Assembly: GCF_003751085.1 (NCBI RefSeq)
Contig: NZ_RJJY01000002.1
Span: forward strand, 186,001 to 250,000
Reading direction: 5' to 3'
DNA from: Micromonospora sp. Llam0
GTDB lineage: Bacteria; Actinomycetota; Actinomycetes; Mycobacteriales; Micromonosporaceae
Length of the DNA stretch: 64,000 nt
In this document: positions 24,843-34,225 of the stretch, piece after piece
Position numbering within the stretch: the first letter of the stretch is position 1
Layout of the letters: each line of letters starts with the position of its first letter
Program-made: the position numbers and the translations under genes
Notes under the pieces: generated by a model
Databases searched by the model: none
What the model saw: only the letters and a program-made list of their open reading frames with translations
Told to the model about the DNA's origin: nothing

Positions 24843-26171
24843 TCAGCGGGCCGCCGGACGGCGGGCCGGGCGACGCCGGCCGCCCGGGCGACGCCCCGGG
24901 CGCCGACCGGTACCGGTGCCGCCGGCCGGAGTGTTCTTCGCCGCCGCGGCCCGGGTCGGCGTGGGCAGCGTGACCGGCACGCCGGACGGGGTACGGGCGC
25001 CGGTGACCCGGGCCAGGTCCGCGTCCGCCGGGCCGACCGAGTTGCGCTGCGGACGGATCTTCGCGGCGGCCATCAGGCGGTCCATGTCCCGCCGCTGCTC
25101 GGGCAGGACCAGGGTGGCCACCACGCCGGCGGCACCGGCCCGGGCGGTACGCCCGCCCCGGTGCAGGTAGTCCTTGTGGTCCGCCGGCGGGTCGACGTTG
25201 AGCACCAGGTCGAGGTCGTCGATGTGGATGCCACGGGCCGCGACGTCGGTGGCGACCAGCGCGGTGACCTGACCGGTCTTGAACTGCTCCAGAATGCGGT
25301 TGCGTTGCCCCTGGGACTTGCCGCCGTGCAAAGCGGCCGCCCGCACCCCGCTGGCGAGCAGCTGGCGGGCCAGCCGGTCGGCGCGGTGCTTGGTCCCGAT
25401 GAACATGATGACCCGACCGTCCCGGGCGGCGATGGCCGCCGTGGTCGCCGGCTTGTCGGCCGCGCTCACGTGCAGCAGGTGGTGGCTCATCGCGCCGACG
25501 GTGGCGGTCGACGGGTCGACCTGGTGCGACACCGGGTCGGTGAGGAACTCGCGGACCAGCCGGTCCACCCCGCGGTCCAGGGTGGCCGAGAAGAGCATCC
25601 GCTGCCCGCCCGGCGCGACCTTACGCAGGATCATGGTGACCTGTGGCAGGAAGCCCATGTCGGCCATCTGGTCGGCCTCGTCGAGCACCGCCACGGTGAC
25701 GTCGTCGAGCTGGCACGCGCCCCGGTTGACCAGGTCGTTGAGCCGGCCCGGGGTGGCGACGACGATTTCCGCGCCGGAGCGCAACGCGTCGGCCTGGCGT
25801 TGGAGCGACAGGCCGCCGACGACGGTGACGCAGCGCAGCCGCGCCGCCCGGGCGTACGGTTCCACCGCAGCGGTCACCTGCTGGGCCAGCTCACGGGTGG
25901 GGACCAGGACCAGGGCCAGCGGCCGACCGGGGCGGGCGCGCCGCCCGGCGGTACGGGCCACCAGCGGCAGCCCGAAGGCGAGGGTCTTGCCGGAGCCGGT
26001 GCGGCCACGGCCGAGGACGTCGCGGCCGGCCAACGAGTCGGGCAGCGTCGCCGCCTGGATGGGGAACGGCTCGTTGATGCCGTTGGCGGTCAACGCGGCG
26101 AGCAGGCTCGCCGGCACACCGAGGTCGGCGAACGAGGGCGTCTGGACGTGAGGAATCATGGTGGTGCTCAT
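24843..26171 (-). CDS. DEAD-box ATP-dependent RNA helicase
   Basis: This 442-residue protein has all DEAD-box motifs: the Q motif (FPIQAATLP), Walker A GRGRTGSGKT, PTRELA, TPGR, DEAD in VLDEADQM, SAT, and the C-terminal RGGRTARAG. A short Arg/Pro/Gly-rich tail should help bind RNA. It unwinds structured RNA in ribosome assembly, mRNA turnover or cold adaptation. The next upstream gene on the strand encodes a cold-shock protein, which fits a cold-response role. A hairpin in the leader covers its only good Shine-Dalgarno sequence (GGAAGG, 12 bases before the ATG). Confidence 0.95.
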   Translation of the reverse strand: MSTTMIPHVQTPSFADLGVPASLLAALTANGINEPFPIQAATLPDSLAGRDVLGRGRTGSGKTLAFGLPLVARTAGRRARPGRPLALVLVPTRELAQQVTAAVEPYARAARLRCVTVVGGLSLQRQADALRSGAEIVVATPGRLNDLVNRGACQLDDVTVAVLDEADQMADMGFLPQVTMILRKVAPGGQRMLFSATLDRGVDRLVREFLTDPVSHQVDPSTATVGAMSHHLLHVSAADKPATTAAIAARDGRVIMFIGTKHRADRLARQLLASGVRAAALHGGKSQGQRNRILEQFKTGQVTALVATDVAARGIHIDDLDLVLNVDPPADHKDYLHRGGRTARAGAAGVVATLVLPEQRRDMDRLMAAAKIRPQRNSVGPADADLARVTGARTPSGVPVTLPTPTRAAAAKNTPAGGTGTGRRPGRRPGGRRRPARRPAAR

Positions 26172-26182
26172 TGACCGGATCG

Positions 26183-26219
26183 GCCTTCCGCTAGCTAGGT
26201 GGCACGTAGCGAGGAAGGC
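26183..26219 (-). promoter_or_regulatory. Hairpin sequestering the DEAD-box helicase ribosome-binding site
   Basis: On the minus strand GCCTTCC (26219-26213) pairs with GGAAGGC (26189-26183), and after a two-base bulge GCTA (26210-26207) pairs with TAGC (26193-26190), leaving a 13-base loop. The GGAAGG in the 3' arm is the helicase gene's Shine-Dalgarno sequence. This could act as an on/off element for translation, for example sensing temperature or autoregulated by the helicase. Confidence 0.5.
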
Positions 26220-26278
26220 GCCGGGCGACGGGGTCGCCAGCAGCGGGTCACAAGCACGAACCAGGGTGGGACTTGCTG

Positions 26279-26317
26279 CGGTCCGGCTCCCGCCGCCGGG
26301 CGGCGGGAGCCGGACCG
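26279..26317 (-). terminator. Terminator after the cold-shock gene
   Basis: A 19-base inverted repeat (CGGTCCGGCTCCCGCCGCC and its complement, one-base centre) lies 15 bases after the stop of the cold-shock gene. The stem is very stable and should separate the gene from the DEAD-box helicase unit. Confidence 0.85.
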
Positions 26318-26332
26318 TTCTTACCGAACAGC

Positions 26333-26536
26333 TCAGAGCGGGCGGATGTTGGCCGCCTGCGGGCCCTTCTGGCCCTGGGTGATCTCGAACTCGACCCGCT
26401 GGTTCTCGTCCAGGCTCCGGTAGCCGGAGGACTGGATGGCGGAGAAGTGGGCGAACACGTCGGCACCGCCCTCATCCGGGGTGATGAAACCAAAACCCTT
26501 GTCCGCGTTGAACCACTTGACGGTGCCTACTGCCAT
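26333..26536 (-). CDS. Cold-shock domain protein (CspA family)
   Basis: This 67-residue protein is a single cold-shock domain with both RNA-binding motifs: KGFGFIT (13-19) and DVFAHF (26-31). It binds single-stranded RNA and DNA and prevents secondary structure. The ATG follows an AAGGAGAAGAG site. A leader of up to 130 bases separates it from the adnB terminator, which is usual for csp genes whose leaders control translation. It is followed by a strong terminator and the DEAD-box helicase gene. Confidence 0.97.
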   Translation of the reverse strand: MAVGTVKWFNADKGFGFITPDEGGADVFAHFSAIQSSGYRSLDENQRVEFEITQGQKGPQAANIRPL

Positions 26537-26667
26537 GTAACTCTTCTCCTTGATGGAACGATCGGACCCGAGACTGCCTGCGGGCCGATGTGAGATCCAC
26601 GCTTACTACGCGGACCGGCGTCGCGGTGCTGATCGCCCCATCCGGAACAGAGCCCGGACACAACGAA

Positions 26668-26698
26668 GAGCGCCTGGGCCGAGACCCCACAGGCGCTC
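26668..26698 (-). terminator. Terminator after adnB
   Basis: GAGCGCCTG and its complement CAGGCGCTC form a 9-bp stem with a 13-base loop about 80 bases after the adnB stop. On the minus strand it is followed by TTCGTTGTG, a modest T-rich stretch. Confidence 0.65.
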
Positions 26699-26778
26699 GC
26701 ACTGTCTCTGTGACCGGCCGGCCGGCGGGTAGCACCGGGGGCGGCACGGGGAACCAATACTGCAACGCCGCCAGGCTA

Positions 26779-29700
26779 TCACGAATCCGGAGTGTCACCC
26801 AGCAACGGCAGATCACTGATCAGCTTCGCCAGCCCGGCCCGGTCCAGCAGGTCCGCCGGGCGCACGGTGACGCCGTCGCGCACGTAGTGGAACGCCGCCC
26901 GGACCTGCTCCACCGGCACCCCGGCCAGGTCCGCCCAGGCCAGCCGGTACGCGGCGAGCTGCACCGCCGCAGCGGCCTCGGCCACCCCGGTCGGTTGCCG
27001 GCCGGTCTTCCAGTCCACCACGTCGTAGCGCCCGCCCGGACCGGCGAACACCGCGTCCATCCGGCCACGGACCACCACACCGGAGATCACCGTGGCGAAC
27101 GGCACCTCCACCTCGACCGGCACCCGGCCGGCCCACTCGCTGGCCAGGAACCGCTCCTGCAGCTCCGACAGGGCGTCGTCGGATGCCGCGTCGGCGTCGG
27201 CCGCACCGGGCAACTCGTCGACGTCCAACAGCCGGTCCGCGCCGAAGCGCTGCTCCAGCCAGGCGTGGAACGCCGTCCCCCGTCGGGCGTACGGATCCGG
27301 TCGGCCGGGCAGCGGCCGGCGCAGCGTGCGGGCCAGCCCGAACCGGTCCCGGCGCAGAGCCACCAGCTGCGACACCGACAGCTGGTCCGGCAACGGCACG
27401 TCCACCGGCCCGACCCCGTGGGCCAGCCGATCCCGCTCGGCGAGCAGGATCCGGGCCTCCGCCCACCACCCCGCCGGCGGCTGATCGTCCGGCGGGTCGG
27501 CCGGCCGGTCCATCGCCTGGCGGACCAGGTTGGCCGCCTCCGTCATCCGGGGCCGCTGCGCGCCCAGCGGGTCGGCCGGCCACTCGGCCCGTACCGTCAC
27601 CTCGTCGATCGGGTTCGCCGAGCCCGGCAGCGGCTCCGGCGCCCAGTGGTCCACCACTCCCGCGCCGGCCAGGCAGTCGTCGTGAATCTCCTTAAGGAAG
27701 ACCGACGGCCCGCGATGCCGTTTCACCCCGGCACCCCACCAGTAACCGGAACAGAGCAGCAGCCGGCGCGGCCGGGTGACCGCCACGTACGCCAGCCGCC
27801 GCTCCTCCCGCTCGTCGTGCTCGCGCCACCGCTTGCCGAACTCGGTCAGCTCCCGCTGCACCGCCTTCTGGTCCTCGGCGTCGTCGAGGCCCAGCGCCGG
27901 CAGGCCGTCCGCGTCGCCGCGCAGCGGGAACGGCAGCACCCCGAGGCCGTACAGGTAGTGGTCCGAGCCGCGCACCGCGCCCGGCCAGACGTCGCGGGTC
28001 AGCCCGGCCACCGCCACCACGTCCCACTCCAGGCCCTTGGCGGCGTGCGCGGTGAGAATCTGCACCGCGCCGGAGACCACGTCGATCTCGCCGGGGCTCA
28101 GCCCGCGTTCCTCGTCCTCGGCGGCGTCCAGGAACGCCAGGAACGCCGACAGGGTCGCGGTGTCCGACTCACCGGCGAACCGGGCCGCGACGTCGCCGAG
28201 CGCGTCCAGGTGCCCACGGGCCAGCCCGGCGTCACCGCCGCCGGCCCCGCCGGCCCGCACCGCCACCTCCACGTCCAGGCCGGTGGTCCGCTCGACGTCG
28301 GCGATCAGGTCCGGCAACGACTGGTCCAGGCGTTGCCGCAGCAGGGCCAGCTCCCGGCCGTACCCGCGCAGCCGGGCGTAGCCCTCCGCCGAGTACAGCT
28401 GGGCCGGCCCCGGATCGGCCAACGCCTCGACCAGGCTGGCCTCGTCGAGCCGGTCGACGACGATCTCCGGCTCGGCTGCCCCGGCCCGAGGCAGCTCCCG
28501 CCGGGCGTCGGCGATCGCCCGGGCCCGCCGGTGCAGCGCCACCAGGTCCCGGGGGCCGATCCGCCACCGGGCCCCGGTCAGCAGCCGCAGCAGCGCCGCG
28601 CCGTCGGTCGGATCGGCCAGCACGCGCAGCGTACTGACGACGTCGCGGACCTCCGGGGTGTCCAGCAGGCCGCCGAGACCGACCACCTCGACCGGCAGCC
28701 CGCGGGCCCGCAGCGCCGCCTCGACGGCCGGGATCTGGCTGCGGACCCGGACCAGCACCGCGCTGGTCGGCCGGGCGTCGACCGGGATCTCGTCGCCGCG
28801 ACCCGGCTCGACGCCGGCCGCCCCGCGCCAGGCCGCCAGCATGCCGTCGGCGATCCACTCGGCCTCGTCGAGCACCGTGTCCAGCAGCGCGCAGTGCACC
28901 GTCGCGGCCGGCGCGCCCCGGGCCGTGCGGCCCGGGATCGGCGCGGCGACCTTCGCGGCGGCGGCCAGCGCCGCCACCCGGGCCCCGGCGGTCCGCAGCG
29001 GGCCGGACAGCTGGTTGGCGACGCTGAGGACCTCCGGCCGGTTACGCCAACTGGTGGTCAGCGTCAGCGACCGGGCCGGGCCGCCGTCGGCGCGGGCGAA
29101 CTCGCCGGGGAACCGGTCCAGGGTGCCGGCGCTGGCCCCGCGCCAACCGTAGATCGACTGGCAGGGGTCACCGACCGCGACCACCGGATGCCCCCCGCCG
29201 AACAGCGACCGCAGCATCACCACCTGGGCATGGCTGGTGTCCTGGTACTCGTCGAGCAGCACCACCCGGTAGCGGTCCCGCTCCAGCTCACCCACGGCCG
29301 GATGGTCCCGGGCCACCTGCGCGGCCCGGGACATCTGGTCGGCGAAGTCCATCGCCTCGAAATCGGCCTTGCGCTGCTGGTACGCCCGGACCAGCGGCAG
29401 CAGCCGCAGCCGGATCTGCTGGATGGTCAGCGCCCGTTTCACGTCGGCGTACACCCGGCCGGGCCGGGACTGCACCTCGGCGAAGAACCGGCCGGTCCAG
29501 CCGGCCAGCTGGTCCGGGGTGACCAGGTGTTCGGCCAGCTCTCCGGCGAGCGCCAGCACCGCGTCGGTGACCGTGCCCGGCGCCCGGTCCACCTCGGACA
29601 TGTCACCGTCGTAGTTGCGCACCAGGAAGTCGACGATCTGCCAGCGGGACGCCTCGGTGAGCAGCCGGGCCGACGGCTCGTACCCGGCCCGCAGCCCGTG

Positions 29701-30129
29701 TTCGGTGACCACCCGGGCGGCGTACGAGTGGTAGGTGGCCACCATCGGCTCACCGGCCAGCGGATCCTCCTCCGCCCGGCGGCCCTGCCGGCCGAGCTGA
29801 CGGACCAGCTGCCCGAGCCGGGTCCGGATCCGGTGGGCCAGCTCCCCGGCGGCCTTGCGGGTGAAGGTCAGACCGAGCACCTGCTCCGGGCGTACCTGGT
29901 CGTTGGCGACCAGCCAGACCACCCGGGCGGCCATCGTCTCGGTCTTGCCGGACCCGGCCCCGGCGACCACCAGCAGCGGCTCCACCGGGGCGGCGATGAT
30001 CGCCGCCTGCTCCGGCGTCGGCGGCGGCAGCTTCAGCAGCCGGGACAGCTCCTGCGGGGTGTAGCGCGGGCCGGAGTCGGCGCGGCGGCGCGGCGACGGC
30101 GTGGCGGCGAACAACGACTGCTGGGTCAT
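26779..30129 (-). CDS. adnB: AdnB-type UvrD-like helicase-nuclease subunit
   Basis: This 1116-residue protein joins an N-terminal superfamily 1A motor to a C-terminal PD-(D/E)XK nuclease. Motor motifs include GAGSGKT (57-63), LLDEYQDT, GDPCQSIYGWRGA, TAHAAKGLEWD and VAVTRPR. The nuclease part has GTAFHAWLE, GRMDAVFAG and VVDWKTGRQ with the catalytic Asp and Lys. With AdnA it should resect DNA double-strand breaks. In mycobacteria AdnB is the main motor. I start at the ATG that overlaps the adnA stop by four bases; the much longer open frame upstream is a shadow of adnA. Length and order match Rv3201c. Confidence 0.95.
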   Translation of the reverse strand: MTQQSLFAATPSPRRRADSGPRYTPQELSRLLKLPPPTPEQAAIIAAPVEPLLVVAGAGSGKTETMAARVVWLVANDQVRPEQVLGLTFTRKAAGELAHRIRTRLGQLVRQLGRQGRRAEEDPLAGEPMVATYHSYAARVVTEHGLRAGYEPSARLLTEASRWQIVDFLVRNYDGDMSEVDRAPGTVTDAVLALAGELAEHLVTPDQLAGWTGRFFAEVQSRPGRVYADVKRALTIQQIRLRLLPLVRAYQQRKADFEAMDFADQMSRAAQVARDHPAVGELERDRYRVVLLDEYQDTSHAQVVMLRSLFGGGHPVVAVGDPCQSIYGWRGASAGTLDRFPGEFARADGGPARSLTLTTSWRNRPEVLSVANQLSGPLRTAGARVAALAAAAKVAAPIPGRTARGAPAATVHCALLDTVLDEAEWIADGMLAAWRGAAGVEPGRGDEIPVDARPTSAVLVRVRSQIPAVEAALRARGLPVEVVGLGGLLDTPEVRDVVSTLRVLADPTDGAALLRLLTGARWRIGPRDLVALHRRARAIADARRELPRAGAAEPEIVVDRLDEASLVEALADPGPAQLYSAEGYARLRGYGRELALLRQRLDQSLPDLIADVERTTGLDVEVAVRAGGAGGGDAGLARGHLDALGDVAARFAGESDTATLSAFLAFLDAAEDEERGLSPGEIDVVSGAVQILTAHAAKGLEWDVVAVAGLTRDVWPGAVRGSDHYLYGLGVLPFPLRGDADGLPALGLDDAEDQKAVQRELTEFGKRWREHDEREERRLAYVAVTRPRRLLLCSGYWWGAGVKRHRGPSVFLKEIHDDCLAGAGVVDHWAPEPLPGSANPIDEVTVRAEWPADPLGAQRPRMTEAANLVRQAMDRPADPPDDQPPAGWWAEARILLAERDRLAHGVGPVDVPLPDQLSVSQLVALRRDRFGLARTLRRPLPGRPDPYARRGTAFHAWLEQRFGADRLLDVDELPGAADADAASDDALSELQERFLASEWAGRVPVEVEVPFATVISGVVVRGRMDAVFAGPGGRYDVVDWKTGRQPTGVAEAAAAVQLAAYRLAWADLAGVPVEQVRAAFHYVRDGVTVRPADLLDRAGLAKLISDLPLLGDTPDS

Positions 30130-33100
30130 CCGCGCTCCGCTGGTGGCTCGGCGACCGGCGGTCTGCCGGACGGTGGCTCGCCGGACGGCGGCTCGACGAC
30201 CTGCCGGCCCTTGCCGGAGACCGGGCAGCTGGTCTTCACCGGGCAGACCCGGCAGGAGGAGTTGGCCACCGCAGAGAACGTCGACGCCGCCATCGTCTGG
30301 GCGGTACGGCGGACCATCGCCGTCGCCCAGCCGGCGTCGTCGGTGTCGGCCAGCGGCTCCTGCGGCTGCTCCTTCGCCTCCTTCACCGGGGTACCGAGCT
30401 GGACCAGCGCCGCCCCGCCGGAGTCGTCGCCGTACTCGGCGAACGCCCCCGCCTCGACCGCCGCCTGGTATGCACCGAGCTGCGGATGCTCGGCCAGCTC
30501 GGCGGCGGTGACCGAGGTCGACTTGCCGGTCTTGAGGTCGATCACCACCAGCCGGCCGTCGGCGTCGATCTCCAACCGGTCCACCCGGCCGGTCAGCTCC
30601 ACCGGTTGCCGCGGGTCGTCCAGCCGTACGGTGAACTCGTGCTCGATGGCGAGCAGCCGGCGCGGATTGCTGGCCAGCCAGCGCAGCAGCTTGTCCACCA
30701 TGCCTTCGGCACGGGCCAGCTCCGGACCGGCCATCCAGCGGGCGGCCAGGTCGATCGCGTCGAACCGGGCGGCGACGTACTCCAGCAGTTTCGCCCGGTC
30801 GACGCTGGCGTCCTCGGCGAGCATCGCCGCCGCGTGCACCAGGTTGCCGACGCCGGCCGCCGCGCTCGGCTCGCCCCGGCCGCCGTGCCGCTCCAACAGC
30901 CAGCGCAGGCTGCACCGCAGCGCGCTCTCCATGGTCGACGGGGTGACCCGGACCGACTCGCCCTCGTCGACCAGCGGCCGGTCGTCGGACAGCGGCCGCA
31001 GCCCCCACCAGTCGTCCGGGTGGGCACCGGGCACCCCGGCGACCGACAGCCGGCCGAGCACCGCCGCCGCCTCCTGCCGGCGCTGCGGCTGCGCCGTCTG
31101 GTCGGTGACCACGGTACGCAGCTCGGCGACCAGCGCCGGCAGGGTGAGCGACCGGGGCGGCCGGCCGACCGGCAGGGTCGGCAGCTCCTCGCCGTCGGCG
31201 TCCACCGTCGACACGCCCAGCTCGTGCAGGAACCGGCTCGGCTGCTCCTCGTGGTCCAGCCCGCCGACCCCGGCGGAGGCGACCGCGGTGACCAGCAGCC
31301 GTCGGCGGGCCCGGGTCACCGCCACGTAGAACAGCCGCCGCTCCTCGTCGAGCAGCGCCGACGTCTGCGCGACCAGCGACGCGGTGAGCCCGGCGCCGTC
31401 GGCCCGGCCGGTCAGCACGTCGACCAGCCGTTCCGAACCGAGCAGGCTGCCGCGCAGCCGCAGGTCCGGCCAGACGCCCTCCTGCACCCCGGCGACCGCC
31501 ACCACGTCCCATTCCAGACCTTTCGCGGCGTGCGCGGTGAGCAGCCGGACCGCCTCGCCGCGATCGCCGCTCGGCGCCAGGGTGTCGGCCGGTAGCTGCT
31601 GGCCGAGCACATGGTCGAGAAAGACCTCGGTCCGGGCACCCGGCAGCCGGTCGACGAAGCGGGCCGCCGCGTCGAACAGCGCCATCACCGCGTCCAGGTC
31701 CCGGTCCGCCGCCGCTGCCCGCCACCGCGCCCCGGCGTCGGTCACCCCACCGACCGGTACGGTGCCAGCCGGCCCGGCCGGGGTCCGGCCGCGCAGGATC
31801 GCGCCGAACCACCGGTCGGCCAGCCCGCTGGTCTGCCACACCGCCCAGAGCACCTCCTCGGCGGTCGCACCCGGCCGGGCCGCGGTGTCCCGGGCGGTGG
31901 CCAGCAGCGCCGCGACCGCCTGCGCCGGTGCCGCCCAGCGGCGTTCGATCGCGGCCAGCTCCGCCGGATCACGCAACGCGTCGACCAGCAGCTCGCCGGA
32001 GGGACGACGGTCACCGGCGGCCAGCGCCAGCGCCCGCAGCCCTTGCCGCAGCCGCCGCTCGGCCAGCGGGTCCGCCCCGCCCAGCGGGGAGTGCAGCAGC
32101 GCGACCGCCGCCTCCTCGTCCAGCCGGTCCGGCTCCAACGCGCAGCGCAGCAGCAACAGCAGCGGCGCCACCGCCGGCTGCCGGTGCAGCGGCAGGTCCT
32201 CGGCGTGCACCACGGTCGGCACGCCGGTGACGTGCAGCGCCCGCTGCAGCGGCGGCAGCTGCAGCGTGGTGGAGCGCACGATCACCGCCATCCGGGACCA
32301 CGGCACCCCGTCGATCAGGTGCGCCACCCGCAGCGCGTGCGCCAGGTAGCCGGCTTCGCTGGTCGCCGAGCGGAACACCCGTACCGCCACGGCGTCGCCG
32401 CTGTCGGCCGTCGCGCCGGTGTCCGTGGCCGGGCGCAGGTCGCGGTGGCCGGCCGGGCCGCGCAGCCGCCGGGCCACCCGACCGGTGGCCGCCAGCAGCT
32501 CCGGGTCGGTGCGGTAGCAGACCGGCAGCAGGATCTGCCGGGCGGGCGCGCCCGAGGCGGTCCGGAACCGGTGCCCGAACGCCGGCACGATGCCCGGATC
32601 GGCGCCTCGGAACGCGTACGTCGAGGAGTCCGGGTCGGCGAACGCGACCAGCGGCCGCCCGCCACCGGCGATCAGACCGAGCAGCTCGACCTGCGCCGGA
32701 TCGGTGTCGGCCAACTCGTCGACGTAGACGTAGGACAGCCGGCCCCGTTCGGCCGCCAGCAGCGGCGGATCGTCGGTGAGCAGCCCGGTGGCGGCCCGGA
32801 CCAGCTCGGCGTGGTCGTAGCCGATCGAACCCCGGTTGCTGACGTCGCGCAGCGCGAGGACCGCGACGTACTGGCGCAGGAAGCGGGCCGCCGCCGGCCA
32901 GTCGGCCCGGCCCAGCCGTTCGCCGAGCCGGGCCAGCTCGACCGGCCCGACACCGCGTTCGGTGGCCCGCTGCAGCAGGTCGCGCAGCTGGGTGGCGAAC
33001 GCCCTGGTGGGCAGGGCGGCGCGCAGCTCCGGCGGCCAGCCGACCGGGTCGCCGATCTGGTCACCGTTCTGATCGCCGCTCGGGCCGGTCGGGCCGGTGG

Positions 33101-33584
33101 AGCCGGTGGTGGCGGTCGGGCCGTCCGGGCCGGCGGCCCCTGGCTGCGGGCCGGCCACGTCCAGTAGTTCGCGGATGATCAGATCCTGCTCGGGGCCGGT
33201 GAGCAGCCGTGGCGACGGCTCGCCCCGTTCGGCGGCGGCGCGGCGCAACAGGCCGAACGCGTAGCCGGGAAACGTGCGTACCAGGGGTTCGTGCAGCACC
33301 CGCCGGGAGCCGGCGGCGATCGCCGCCTCGATCCGTCGGCGCAGTGCGACGGCGGCCCGCCGGTTGAAGGTGAGCACCAGGATCCGCTCCGGGTCGGTCC
33401 CCTCGGCGACCCGGGTGGCGACCGCGTCGACCAGGGTGCTGGTCTTGCCGGTCCCCGGACCGCCGACGACCAGCAGCGGCCCGTCGGTGTGCGCGACCAC
33501 CGCCTGCTGCGCGGGGTCGTCAAAGCGCGCCGGCTCGGCCTGGGCCGGCCGGCGGACCAGCCGGTACGCCTGCACGCCGCTCAT
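30126..33584 (-). CDS. adnA: AdnA-type helicase-nuclease subunit with Fe-S type nuclease domain
   Basis: This 1152-residue protein has a UvrD-like motor with Walker A GGPGTGKT (41-48), a weakened motif II (YVDELADTDPAQ) and TAHAAKGLEWD. Its C-terminal nuclease domain has VVIDLKTGKS and a Cys set: one in ALRCSLRWLLE and three in SSCRVCPVKTSCP, the pattern of AddB-type iron-sulfur nucleases. With AdnB it forms the heterodimer that resects double-strand breaks in actinobacteria, replacing RecBCD or AddAB. A GGTGAG precedes the ATG. A Gly/Pro/Thr-rich insert (around residue 170, GPTGPSGDQNGDQIGD) is a likely lineage-specific loop. Confidence 0.95.
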   Translation of the reverse strand: MSGVQAYRLVRRPAQAEPARFDDPAQQAVVAHTDGPLLVVGGPGTGKTSTLVDAVATRVAEGTDPERILVLTFNRRAAVALRRRIEAAIAAGSRRVLHEPLVRTFPGYAFGLLRRAAAERGEPSPRLLTGPEQDLIIRELLDVAGPQPGAAGPDGPTATTGSTGPTGPSGDQNGDQIGDPVGWPPELRAALPTRAFATQLRDLLQRATERGVGPVELARLGERLGRADWPAAARFLRQYVAVLALRDVSNRGSIGYDHAELVRAATGLLTDDPPLLAAERGRLSYVYVDELADTDPAQVELLGLIAGGGRPLVAFADPDSSTYAFRGADPGIVPAFGHRFRTASGAPARQILLPVCYRTDPELLAATGRVARRLRGPAGHRDLRPATDTGATADSGDAVAVRVFRSATSEAGYLAHALRVAHLIDGVPWSRMAVIVRSTTLQLPPLQRALHVTGVPTVVHAEDLPLHRQPAVAPLLLLLRCALEPDRLDEEAAVALLHSPLGGADPLAERRLRQGLRALALAAGDRRPSGELLVDALRDPAELAAIERRWAAPAQAVAALLATARDTAARPGATAEEVLWAVWQTSGLADRWFGAILRGRTPAGPAGTVPVGGVTDAGARWRAAAADRDLDAVMALFDAAARFVDRLPGARTEVFLDHVLGQQLPADTLAPSGDRGEAVRLLTAHAAKGLEWDVVAVAGVQEGVWPDLRLRGSLLGSERLVDVLTGRADGAGLTASLVAQTSALLDEERRLFYVAVTRARRRLLVTAVASAGVGGLDHEEQPSRFLHELGVSTVDADGEELPTLPVGRPPRSLTLPALVAELRTVVTDQTAQPQRRQEAAAVLGRLSVAGVPGAHPDDWWGLRPLSDDRPLVDEGESVRVTPSTMESALRCSLRWLLERHGGRGEPSAAAGVGNLVHAAAMLAEDASVDRAKLLEYVAARFDAIDLAARWMAGPELARAEGMVDKLLRWLASNPRRLLAIEHEFTVRLDDPRQPVELTGRVDRLEIDADGRLVVIDLKTGKSTSVTAAELAEHPQLGAYQAAVEAGAFAEYGDDSGGAALVQLGTPVKEAKEQPQEPLADTDDAGWATAMVRRTAQTMAASTFSAVANSSCRVCPVKTSCPVSGKGRQVVEPPSGEPPSGRPPVAEPPAERG

Positions 33585-33665
33585 CTCACCACGACGATGG
33601 GACAGCTGTCGGCAGCCGGGTCGCCGGCACGCCGGTCCCGGGCACGCCGGGACATGGGTAGCCGG

Positions 33666-34211
33666 TCAACCCAACCGGGCCTCGATCTCGTCCAGCGCCG
33701 CCGGCACCGAATCGACGACAATCAGCATCTCCAGGGCCGACCGCCCGACGAACGCCGTCTCCGCCAACGCCGTCAGCCAGTCCAGCAACCCCTGGTAGAA
33801 GCCGTCGGTGTCGACCAGCACCACCGGTTTGCGGTGCAGCCCGAGCACCGCCGTGGTCCACACCTCGAACAGTTCGTCCAAAGTGCCGAGACCGCCGGGG
33901 AGGGTGACGAACGCATCCGACTTCTCGATCATCAGCGTCTTACGGCTGGCCATCCCGTCGGTGACGACGAGTTCGTCGGAGCGGGTGTCGGCCACTTCCA
34001 GGTCGACCAGCGACTGCGGGATCACCCCGAGGGTCCAGCCGCCGCCGGCCCGGGTACCGTCCGCGAGCGCACCCATCATGCCGACGCAGCCGCCGCCGGA
34101 GACCAGGGTGTGCCCACGTCGGGCCAGCTCCCGCCCGGTCTCGGCGGCCAGGTCGAGCCACCGCTGCTCCAGGGTGCGCGACGAGGCGCAGAAGACTCCG
34201 ATCGCGGCCAT
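33666..34211 (-). CDS. LOG-family (TIGR00730) nucleotide phosphoribohydrolase
   Basis: This 181-residue Rossmann-like protein carries the PGGLGTLDE motif (105-113) with the upstream SGGGCVGMMG and ASRKTLMI segments that define LOG-type phosphoribohydrolases. Plant-type members release cytokinin bases from their riboside 5'-monophosphates; bacterial ones act on AMP or related nucleotides. I chose the ATG giving MAAIGVFCASS because GAGGAG lies nine bases upstream; an ATG six codons earlier overlaps the preceding stop. It follows a second LOG gene in the same direction and precedes adnA by 81 bases. A LOG gene also lies near dapD/dapE in mycobacteria (Rv1205). Confidence 0.92.
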   Translation of the reverse strand: MAAIGVFCASSRTLEQRWLDLAAETGRELARRGHTLVSGGGCVGMMGALADGTRAGGGWTLGVIPQSLVDLEVADTRSDELVVTDGMASRKTLMIEKSDAFVTLPGGLGTLDELFEVWTTAVLGLHRKPVVLVDTDGFYQGLLDWLTALAETAFVGRSALEMLIVVDSVPAALDEIEARLG

Positions 34212-34225
34212 CCGTGCTGCTCCTC

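Noticed and set aside
26590..31329. Very long plus-strand open frame opposite adnA and adnB
   Set aside because: It is a shadow of GC-rich coding on the other strand; translated product is low-complexity Arg/Gln/Pro without domains, and the minus-strand frames have all helicase and nuclease motifs.
26779..31839. Extended adnB with a 570-residue N-terminal addition
   Set aside because: The added part is the out-of-frame reading of adnA; the ATGA overlap and Walker A position support the shorter start.
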